Positions 1-5,029 of a stretch of 5,029 nt of DNA are shown here, piece after piece. The position numbers and the translations under genes are program-made. Positions within the stretch are counted from its first letter, which is position 1, and every line of letters begins with the position of its first letter. The notes under the pieces were generated by a model that worked only from the letters and a program-made list of their open reading frames with translations, ran no database searches and was not told the DNA's origin. Where the stretch lies: NCBI GenBank assembly GCA_043746815.1, contig JAYTQG010000048.1, forward strand, positions 1 through 5,029. Direction: 5' to 3'. The DNA comes from JAYTQG01 sp043746815. Lineage in GTDB: Bacteria; Actinomycetota; Thermoleophilia; Miltoncostaeales; Miltoncostaeaceae.

Positions 1-1657
1 CGACAATGCCGACCATTCCAACGATCGGCGTCGGATGGATCATTCGATCGGCGGATTCGTTGTAGAGCGACACGTTGCCGGAAACAACGGGCGTCTCCAA
101 CGCGCGACAAGCGTCCGACATTCCACCGATCGTCTCGGCGAGACGCCAGCCGGTGTGGCCCTTCTCGGGGTTTGCGAAGTTCAGACAGTTCGTCACCGCC
201 AGCGGCGTCGCGCCGACACATGCGAGGTTCCGGGCCGCCTCCAGCACCACCGCTTGACCTCCACCGCGCGGGTCGATCAGGCAGTGGCGCTCGGCCCCGT
301 CGGTCGTCATCGCGATGCCACGGTTGCCCCCGGCGACACGTACCACGGCCGCGTCGGCAGCCCCTGGGCGGCGGATGGTGCTCGCACCGACCAGGTGGTC
401 GTACTGCTCGTAGACCATGTGCTTGCTGGCGATGTTCGGACGTCCGAGGAGATCCAGCCACGCGCCTGCGAGATCCTTGGGCTCCGGGATCCTGGAGAGA
501 TCCAGTGGGACCGGATTGGGTGCCGGCGTCAGTGGGACGTCGTAGACCGGTGCGTCGTCGGCCAGCAATCGGGCTGGGATGTCAACCTCCAGGCGACCGG
601 CGTGACGAGCGACCATGTTCCCGGTGCCGGTCACCGTGCCGATTGTTGTCGCGTCAAGCTCCCACCGGGTGCAGACTGCCGCCAGCTCGTCGAAGCGATC
701 TGGCTCGATCACGGCCAGCATGCGCTCCTGGCTCTCACTGACAAGGATTTCTCCGGCCGTCATCCCCGCCTCGCGCAGCGGCACAAGGTCAAGGTCGATG
801 TCCAGTCCAACCCCGCCACGGGCGGCCATCTCGCTGGCGGCGCTCGTCAAGCCGGCCGCGCCCAAGTCTTGAAGGGCGACCAGCATTCCGGACTCGGCGA
901 GTTCCAGACAGCAGTCCATCAGCTTGCGCTCCGTGAAGGGATCTCCCACCTGAACGGATGGACGTTTGTCCTCATCATCGTCAAGCTCGGCGGAAGCCAG
1001 GATTGAGGCACCGCCGATGCCGTCTTTGCCGGTGCGGTTTCCGATCAGAACGAGTGCGTTTCCAACCCCACTGGCCGCCGCGCGCAGCATGCCGTCGTGG
1101 CGCACAAGACCAACGCACATCGCGTTGACGAGGCACGAGTCGTCGTAACAGGGGTCGAATGCCACCTCGCCGCCGACGGTCGGAACGCCCATGCAGTTGC
1201 CGTAGTGGCCAATGCCCTCAACCGCGCGAACGAACAAGTTGCGGGTGCGCAGCGTCGACGGGTTTCCAAAACGCAGCGAGTTCAGGAGAGCGATCGGCCG
1301 CGCACCCATTGCGATGATGTCGCGCAGGATTCCGCCGACCCCGGTTGCGGCCCCTTGAAAGGGTTCGACCGCAGATGGGTGGTTGTGGCTCTCGATCTTG
1401 AAGGCGACCGCCCAACCGTCGCCGATATCGACCACACCGGCGTTCTCGCCAGGTCCCTGCAACACCCCCGGGCCCGTCGTCGGGAACGCCCTGAGCAGCG
1501 GTCGGGAGTGCTTGTAGGAGCAGTGCTCACTCCACATCAGACTGAACATCAAGAGCTCGGCATCGCGCGGCTGGCGGCCAAGCAGCGCGACGATCCGGTC
1601 AGCCTCATCGTCGGTCAGCCCGAGGCGACGGTGAGCGGGCTCGCCTGCGGCGCTCAT
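1..1657 (-). CDS. purL: FGAM synthase large subunit PurL, small (non-fused) type, 3' end truncated by window edge
   Basis: PurL is the ATP-dependent synthase subunit that uses ammonia from PurQ to turn FGAR into FGAM. The frame is open without interruption from the ATG at 1657 to the left edge, 552 codons of an expected 730-760. The protein starts near LGLTDDEADRIVALLGR, as in the short PurS/PurQ-dependent form, with no N-terminal PurS-like domain. Motifs: MWSEHCSYKHSR (41-52) with the conserved active-site histidine; KIESHNHPSAVEPFQGAATG (87-106) and GGILRD (108-113), ATP and metal binding; GVPTVGGE (157-164); GRTGKDGIGGAS (206-218); VQVGDPFTER (235-244); QDLGAAGLTSA (263-273); and VVSGNVSLYNE (524-534), in the second half of the duplicated AIRS/PurM-like fold. 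The remaining C-terminal part is outside the window. The start overlaps the purQ stop (ATGA) and has a Shine-Dalgarno 8 bases upstream. Large ORFs on the opposite strand here are GC-driven shadows. Confidence 0.97.
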   Translation of the reverse strand, partial: MSAAGEPAHRRLGLTDDEADRIVALLGRQPRDAELLMFSLMWSEHCSYKHSRPLLRAFPTTGPGVLQGPGENAGVVDIGDGWAVAFKIESHNHPSAVEPFQGAATGVGGILRDIIAMGARPIALLNSLRFGNPSTLRTRNLFVRAVEGIGHYGNCMGVPTVGGEVAFDPCYDDSCLVNAMCVGLVRHDGMLRAAASGVGNALVLIGNRTGKDGIGGASILASAELDDDEDKRPSVQVGDPFTERKLMDCCLELAESGMLVALQDLGAAGLTSAASEMAARGGVGLDIDLDLVPLREAGMTAGEILVSESQERMLAVIEPDRFDELAAVCTRWELDATTIGTVTGTGNMVARHAGRLEVDIPARLLADDAPVYDVPLTPAPNPVPLDLSRIPEPKDLAGAWLDLLGRPNIASKHMVYEQYDHLVGASTIRRPGAADAAVVRVAGGNRGIAMTTDGAERHCLIDPRGGGQAVVLEAARNLACVGATPLAVTNCLNFANPEKGHTGWRLAETIGGMSDACRALETPVVSGNVSLYNESADRMIHPTPIVGMVGIV

Positions 1658-2301
1658 CGAGTAAGTCCTTCAAACAGGAGGAGGCCGTCGGTAGATCCGA
1701 GGAGTAAATCGACGGCTTCCTCTGGGTGGGGCATCAAACCCATCACGTTTCCCGCTAAGTTAGCGATCCCGGCCACCGCGTCGACGCTTCCATTTGGATT
1801 CTCGCCGCGATAGCGCAGCACGACCCGCCCCTCCGACGGGTCACCAAACCAGGCACCGTCATGGTGCTTGATTGGAATCGACAGTGGTGTTCCGGTGACC
1901 TTCCCGCCGGTCCATGGTGTTTCGTCGTCCACGACGTCGAGTGTGGCTTGGCGACAGATGAACGTCAGTGTTCGGTTTGGTCGGAGCACGCCCGGCAACA
2001 ACCCTGCTTCGCAGAGCACCTGGAAGCCGTTGCAGATCCCAAGAACCCGGCCGCCCCCCTCGGCGTGGCGCCGGACGGCGTCCATCACTGGGCTGCGGCT
2101 GGCAATGGCCCCCGGGCGCAGGTGATCGCCGTACGAGAAACCTCCCGGGAGGACGACTGCGTCGGTGCCGTTGGGGAGATGATCGTCGGCATGCCACGCG
2201 AAGCTCACCGTCGCCCCCGATCGCTCCACCGCACGGCGAGCGCTTTCGTGATCAAGTGTCCCCGGAAATCGGACGACTGCAACGCGGGTTCGACTCGTCA
2301 T
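1654..2301 (-). CDS. purQ: FGAM synthase glutaminase subunit PurQ
   Basis: PurQ hydrolyses glutamine and delivers ammonia to PurL for conversion of FGAR to FGAM. It is a class I (triad) glutamine amidotransferase of 215 residues, close to the usual 215-230. Visible features: N-terminal strand VAVVRFPGT (7-15); LPGGFSYGDHLRPGAIA (51-67), the typical PurQ oxyanion region; the nucleophile in LGICNGFQVL, Cys90; and the His-Glu pair in MPHPEE, His192 and Glu194. All three triad residues are present, so it should be active. Departures from the common consensus: FPG(S/T)NCDxD reads FPGTLDHES, HPER reads HPEE, and the usual H-G-E-G stretch reads KHHDG (145-149). The ATG at 2301 overlaps the lipoprotein stop (ATGA); no Shine-Dalgarno is seen upstream, so translation is probably coupled to the lipoprotein gene. 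Its own TGA overlaps the purL ATG. Confidence 0.96.
   Translation of the reverse strand: MTSRTRVAVVRFPGTLDHESARRAVERSGATVSFAWHADDHLPNGTDAVVLPGGFSYGDHLRPGAIASRSPVMDAVRRHAEGGGRVLGICNGFQVLCEAGLLPGVLRPNRTLTFICRQATLDVVDDETPWTGGKVTGTPLSIPIKHHDGAWFGDPSEGRVVLRYRGENPNGSVDAVAGIANLAGNVMGLMPHPEEAVDLLLGSTDGLLLFEGLTR
1666..1670 (-). promoter_or_regulatory. Shine-Dalgarno of purL
   Basis: AAGGA on the minus strand, 8 bases before the purL ATG at 1657, inside the 3' end of purQ. It supports the start chosen for purL and suggests some initiation independent of purQ coupling. Confidence 0.7.
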
Positions 2302-2942
2302 GGCACCAGTTTCGCGAGTCGAGTATCGGCTTTCGCGACAATGGCCGTAAACGCCGCTACATCCGGTTTCTCGGCCGACTGGGCGAGTGCGGTGACGACA
2401 TCACCCCGCCGGACCACGGCGTAGAGGATCACCTGCTTCAGGCTTGGCACCGAGAGACGCAGTCCCAATCGCTCCTCCCCGAGTTCGCCGACGTCCAAGG
2501 TGCGGACGTCAACGCGCGTCTCTGTGGCTGCGCCCTTGGCGTCGGTGCTTGCAAGCCGGTAGCTGCTGCAGGCTGCGGTTGCGGCCCGCAGGGTGGAAAC
2601 TGCCCCGGTGGCGGTTCCCTTCGGGTACGCGGTCACACCTGCTCGAAACACGGCGGCCTGATCATCAGAGCGGCCAAATGATGCTCGCGATTTGGTGGTT
2701 CCGGCAGCAGCCAACGGCTGGATGCCGCAGATTTGACCGGCAGGGTTCTCGAGTTCAATTTCAGTCCAACCGGCACCAAGGTCATCAGCGGTCAGGACGG
2801 TGGGGCGCAGTTGTTCCGGTGTCGGAAGCGCGTTCCTCGACGGATGGGCCGTGGTCTTCGCGCGGGTGGGCGTACTCGACCCGCCGCAGCCAGCCAGGCC
2901 GAACGAGATGGCGATCGTCGCGACGAACGCGCGTCCGATCAC
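2298..2942 (-). CDS. Predicted secreted lipoprotein of unknown function, embedded between purS and purQ
   Basis: I do not recognise a specific family member. The 214-residue product begins with a lipoprotein signal peptide: MIGR, a hydrophobic stretch (about residues 5-17) and the lipobox LAGC with the lipidated cysteine at 19, followed by GGSS and a Ser/Thr/Pro/Ala-rich linker to about residue 42. The mature protein should thus be anchored outside the cytoplasmic membrane. After the linker comes PTPEQLRPTVLTADDLGAGW (40-59), then a mixed domain with only two further cysteines (72 and 125), which could form a disulfide, and a segment AGVTAYPKG (101-109) before a helix ending at C125. The 'LLTADDLGAGW' style opening and the paired cysteines recall actinobacterial lipoproteins and PknH-type sensor domains, but that resemblance is weak. 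Start is GTG at 2942 with a GAGGT ribosome site 6 bases upstream; it overlaps purS (GTGA) and purQ (ATGA). Base composition looks like that of its neighbours, so recent transfer is not evident. No purine-related function can be inferred from sequence. Confidence 0.85.
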   Translation of the reverse strand: MIGRAFVATIAISFGLAGCGGSSTPTRAKTTAHPSRNALPTPEQLRPTVLTADDLGAGWTEIELENPAGQICGIQPLAAAGTTKSRASFGRSDDQAAVFRAGVTAYPKGTATGAVSTLRAATAACSSYRLASTDAKGAATETRVDVRTLDVGELGEERLGLRLSVPSLKQVILYAVVRRGDVVTALAQSAEKPDVAAFTAIVAKADTRLAKLVP

Positions 2943-3175
2943 CCAGGTACCTCGATCTCGAAGTCCTCGATCAGCGCGTTTGCGAGGAGACGGTCACACA
3001 TCGCTCGCGCCGTTCCGGCGGGATCGTCACCAGCAACATCAACTTCGATGCGGCGACCGACGCGCACGTCGCCGATACCGGAGAAGCCGAGGCGACCCAG
3101 CGCACCCTCAACCGCCTGCCCCTGTGGATCGAGAACGCCAGCCCGTGGCATTACGGTGATAAGCACTCGCGTCAT
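2939..3175 (-). CDS. purS: FGAM synthase subunit PurS
   Basis: PurS is the small bridging subunit of formylglycinamide ribonucleotide amidotransferase; in characterised systems a PurS dimer connects PurL to PurQ and helps pass ammonia between them. The 78-residue product has the usual length (about 80) and motifs: a beta strand RVLITVMPR, then VLDPQGQAV at 14-22, DVRVGRRIE at 36-44, and the C-terminal helix and strand MCDRLLANALIEDFEIEV at 59-76. The frame stays open upstream to an ATG at 3301, but those extra 42 residues are arginine-rich, unlike PurS and lie inside purC. The ATG at 3175 has a strong Shine-Dalgarno, overlaps the purC stop (ATGA) and starts exactly where PurS proteins start. 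The downstream end overlaps the lipoprotein gene by 4 bases (GTGA) instead of leading straight into purQ, which is unusual. Confidence 0.96.
   Translation of the reverse strand: MTRVLITVMPRAGVLDPQGQAVEGALGRLGFSGIGDVRVGRRIEVDVAGDDPAGTARAMCDRLLANALIEDFEIEVPG
2949..2953 (-). promoter_or_regulatory. Shine-Dalgarno of the lipoprotein gene
   Basis: GAGGT on the minus strand, 6 bases before the GTG start at 2942. It supports the GTG as a real start, in agreement with the signal peptide that begins there. It lies in the last codons of purS. Confidence 0.65.
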
Positions 3176-4047
3176 TGGTTCTCCTGGATCCAGTTGTTGA
3201 TCTCGCGCCCGGTGATCTGGCGATATGCCTCCCGGTAGCGGTTCCGGGTGCCGTCGACGACATCTTCGGGTAGTGCTGGCGCTGGTGGAGTGTGGTCCCA
3301 TCCGCTCGCGTCCAGCCAGTCACGTACGTACTGCTTGTCGAACGACGGTGGGTTCGCGCCGACCGCGTAGTCGGCCGCTGGCCAGAAGCGAGACGAGTCC
3401 GGCGTCACCACCTCGTCGGCCAGAACCAACGTTCCGCTCTCGTCGCGTCCGATTTCGAACTTCGTGTCCGCCAAGATGATCCCCGATGCGAGGCACTCGG
3501 CTGCCGCACGTTCGTACAGGCTGATCGAGATCCGCTCGAGTTCCTGTGTGATCTCCAGGCCGATCAGTTCTGCAGACTGGCCGAGGGTGATGTTCTCATC
3601 GTGTCCATCTGTCGCCTTGTGCGCTGGCGTAAAGAGTGGCTGGGGAAGTCGCTCGGCAAGGGCGAGTTTCCTGGGGAGGTGATGGCCTCCAACGCTGCCG
3701 TGCTCCTGATAGTCGCGCCAACCCGATCCGGCCAGGTAGCCGCGAACGACGCATTCCACTGGCAGCATCTCCAGCCGCCGTACGAGCATCACGCGGCCCG
3801 CAAACTCCGGGCCGTTCCACGGAGGCGGGAGTTCAGCTAGCGATGTCGCAAGCATGTGGTTCGGGACGATGTCCCTTGTCCGCGAGAACCAGTGCGCGGA
3901 GAGGCCGGTGAGGATCTGGCCTTTGCCGGGAATCGGGGTCGGAAGTATCGCGTCGTACGCTGAAATGCGGTCACTGGTGAGGATGATCAGGCGATCGCCA
4001 CCCACGTCGTGGACCTCGCGGACCTTGCCGTGAAGGATCAGGCTCAC
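3172..4047 (-). CDS. purC: Phosphoribosylaminoimidazole-succinocarboxamide (SAICAR) synthase PurC
   Basis: PurC joins CAIR and L-aspartate with ATP to give SAICAR, the substrate of PurB encoded just upstream. At 291 residues it has a normal single-domain length. Motifs in order: GKVREVHDVG near the N-terminus (7-16), the nucleotide-binding strand-loop region; SDRISAYDAILPTPIPGKG at 25-43; the SAICAR synthase signature MLPVECVVRGYLAGSG at 94-109; PLFTPAHKATDGHDENI at 137-153; and the second signature ILADTKFEIG at 191-200, where the usual KFEFG reads KFEIG. The start is a GTG at 4047 that overlaps the purB stop (GTGA); it gives an N-terminus that begins directly before the conserved GKVR motif, as family members do. 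No good Shine-Dalgarno is visible (a GGAG lies about 14 bases upstream), so initiation probably relies on coupling to purB translation. Its TGA overlaps the purS ATG by 4 bases. Identification is secure; the exact start is likely but less certain. Confidence 0.97.
   Translation of the reverse strand: MSLILHGKVREVHDVGGDRLIILTSDRISAYDAILPTPIPGKGQILTGLSAHWFSRTRDIVPNHMLATSLAELPPPWNGPEFAGRVMLVRRLEMLPVECVVRGYLAGSGWRDYQEHGSVGGHHLPRKLALAERLPQPLFTPAHKATDGHDENITLGQSAELIGLEITQELERISISLYERAAAECLASGIILADTKFEIGRDESGTLVLADEVVTPDSSRFWPAADYAVGANPPSFDKQYVRDWLDASGWDHTPPAPALPEDVVDGTRNRYREAYRQITGREINNWIQENQ
3181..3185 (-). promoter_or_regulatory. Shine-Dalgarno of purS (decides the start)
   Basis: AGGAG on the minus strand, 5 bases before the purS ATG at 3175. 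It is the best ribosome binding site in the window and supports this start over the longer upstream extension. It lies within the 3' end of purC. Confidence 0.85.
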
Positions 4048-5029
4048 AGAGCGGCGACCCGCTCCATGACCTCGTCCAGGTGGCGGACGTGGAAGCTGGG
4101 GTCGAACATGCGGTCAAGGTCGCTCGCGCGGAGGTGTAACCCAATTTCGGGATCCTTGGCGAGGAGTTCCTTGAAGGAGCGTCCCTCGTCCCATGCGCGC
4201 AAGCCACTTCGCTGAACGAGCGTGTACGCCGCTTCGCGTGTCATGCCGCGCTCGATAAGTTCCAACAGGATGCGCTGGGAGTAGATCAGTCCGTGTGAGC
4301 TTTCGAGTACCTCGGTCATCCGTACTGGGTAGACCACAAGGCCTTCGACCAGGCGATTGCTGAGATGCAGCAGGTAGTCCATCAGAATGTGCGAGTCCGG
4401 GAGGATTACCCGCTCTACTGAGGAGTGCGAGATGTCGCGCTCATGCCAGAGGGCGACATTCTCAAAGCCCGCGATGGCGTTCGAGCGAATGACGCGGGCA
4501 AGGCCAGAGATGCGCTCACCGGTGATCGGGTTGCGCTTGTGGGGCATTGCTGAGCTGCCTTTTTGCCCGATGGTGAACGCCTCTTCGGCTTCGCGGAGCT
4601 CCGTGCGCTGAAGGTGGCGAAGCTCTGTCGCCAACCGGTCAAGGCCGCTCGCGGCCACGGCGAGTTGGGCAAGCAGCTCTGCGTGCCGATCGCGTGGGAT
4701 GACCTGCGTCGCAACCGGCTCGACCGCCAGGCCGAGTGCGCCAAGCACCTCGGCTTCCAGTACGGGGTCGAGCATTGCGTAGGTGCCGACGGCTCCGGAC
4801 AGGCTTCCGAACGTGACGCCGCGAATCGCGGCCGCGAGGCGCTCTTCGTTCCGGCGGCTCTCGAAGGCGAATCCCGCGAGTTTGAACCCAAACGTCGTCG
4901 GCTCAGCATGGATTCCGTGCGTGCGCCCGACGGTCACCGTAGCGCGGTGCTCAAGTGCCTTGTCGCGAAGTGTTTTGGTGAGCGCTGCCTGACCGGCGAG
5001 CAGCAGCTTCCCGGCGTCGGCGAGCACCA
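4044..5029 (-). CDS. purB: Adenylosuccinate lyase PurB (5' end truncated by window edge)
   Basis: PurB acts twice in cytoplasmic purine synthesis: it cleaves SAICAR to AICAR plus fumarate, and adenylosuccinate to AMP plus fumarate. The visible 327 residues are the C-terminal three quarters of a protein usually about 430 long, so roughly 100 N-terminal residues lie beyond the right edge. The GTG at 5027 is therefore an internal valine, not a start. Visible family motifs, numbered from that valine: TVGRTHGIHAEPTTFG at 32-47, with the conserved active-site histidine in RTHGIHAEP; the fumarase/aspartase-superfamily signature GSSAMPHKRNP at 157-167, whose flexible loop carries the catalytic serine; and the helix segment WHERDISHSSVER at 194-206, typical of PurB. 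The helical C-terminal domain ends normally at a TGA that overlaps the purC start by 4 bases (GTGA). It is the most upstream gene seen; whether it is first in the operon cannot be told. Frame is intact, nothing unusual in the sequence. Identification is secure. Confidence 0.97.
   Translation of the reverse strand, partial: VLADAGKLLLAGQAALTKTLRDKALEHRATVTVGRTHGIHAEPTTFGFKLAGFAFESRRNEERLAAAIRGVTFGSLSGAVGTYAMLDPVLEAEVLGALGLAVEPVATQVIPRDRHAELLAQLAVAASGLDRLATELRHLQRTELREAEEAFTIGQKGSSAMPHKRNPITGERISGLARVIRSNAIAGFENVALWHERDISHSSVERVILPDSHILMDYLLHLSNRLVEGLVVYPVRMTEVLESSHGLIYSQRILLELIERGMTREAAYTLVQRSGLRAWDEGRSFKELLAKDPEIGLHLRASDLDRMFDPSFHVRHLDEVMERVAAL

Noticed and set aside
35..1006. 323-codon open frame on the plus strand
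   Set aside because: It lies wholly antisense to purL, whose protein reads with every family motif. Its translation is Arg/Gly/His-rich with no recognisable domain, as expected for a shadow frame in GC-rich DNA.
961..1020. Acidic run ELDDDEDKR in PurL as a possible insertion
   Set aside because: PurL proteins of this type commonly carry an acidic loop just before the RPxVQVGDPF motif, so it is normal.
1..1657. Possible frameshift in purL, because no long minus-strand frame with both start and stop exists there
   Set aside because: Codon-by-codon translation from 1657 to base 2 is uninterrupted; the stop is simply outside the window.
1097..1813. 238-codon open frame on the plus strand
   Set aside because: Antisense to the purL start and purQ end; composition typical of a shadow frame and no family motif.
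1968..3238. Long overlapping plus-strand open frames (237 and 264 codons)
   Set aside because: Antisense to purQ, the lipoprotein gene and purS. The second one prompted a check that the lipoprotein is the real gene; the lipobox, ribosome site and exact 4-base overlaps on the minus strand settle it.
2939..3301. N-terminal extension of PurS to an ATG at 3301
   Set aside because: The added 42 residues are not PurS-like, overlap purC deeply, and the ATG at 3175 has a strong ribosome site and matches the family's N-terminus.
1..5029. Riboswitch, promoter, terminator, CRISPR or mobile element within the window
   Set aside because: The minus strand is continuously coding with no intergenic gap, and I saw no direct repeats, long inverted repeats or U-tract hairpins.

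Overview
The window is a single, fully coding block of a de novo purine biosynthesis operon, read entirely from the minus strand (right to left). In transcription order it holds purB (5' end cut off by the right edge), purC, purS, a small predicted lipoprotein gene, purQ and purL (3' end cut off by the left edge). There is no intergenic space: every one of the five gene junctions is a 4-base overlap (ATGA or GTGA), so the six genes are very probably one translationally coupled transcript. I see no promoter, terminator, RNA gene, repeat, mobile element or CRISPR array; the promoter and any regulatory leader should lie upstream of purB, outside the window.

The organism is a bacterium with a fairly GC-rich genome (roughly 60% by eye). 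It uses the three-subunit FGAM synthase (separate PurS, PurQ and small PurL) found in Gram-positive bacteria, cyanobacteria and many archaea, not the large fused PurL of Gammaproteobacteria. GC content, protein style (for example the PurQ C-terminus with MPHPEEAVD followed by GSTDG) and the lipoprotein type make me favour Actinomycetota, perhaps a deep-branching class such as Thermoleophilia. This is an inference from memory of such proteins, not a search result.

PurS, PurQ and PurL together convert FGAR to FGAM. PurC makes SAICAR from CAIR and aspartate. PurB releases fumarate from SAICAR and, later in the pathway, from adenylosuccinate. Catalytic motifs of all five enzymes are readable and no frame is broken. 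PurL is open from its start at 1657 to the window edge (about 552 codons, checked codon by codon).

The odd element is the 214-residue lipoprotein between purS and purQ. It has a clear lipobox signal peptide and an extracytoplasmic domain I cannot assign firmly. It splits two subunits of one cytoplasmic complex and overlaps both neighbours by 4 bases, so it is embedded in the operon rather than loosely inserted. This is the most interesting feature here; the rest is an ordinary housekeeping operon.
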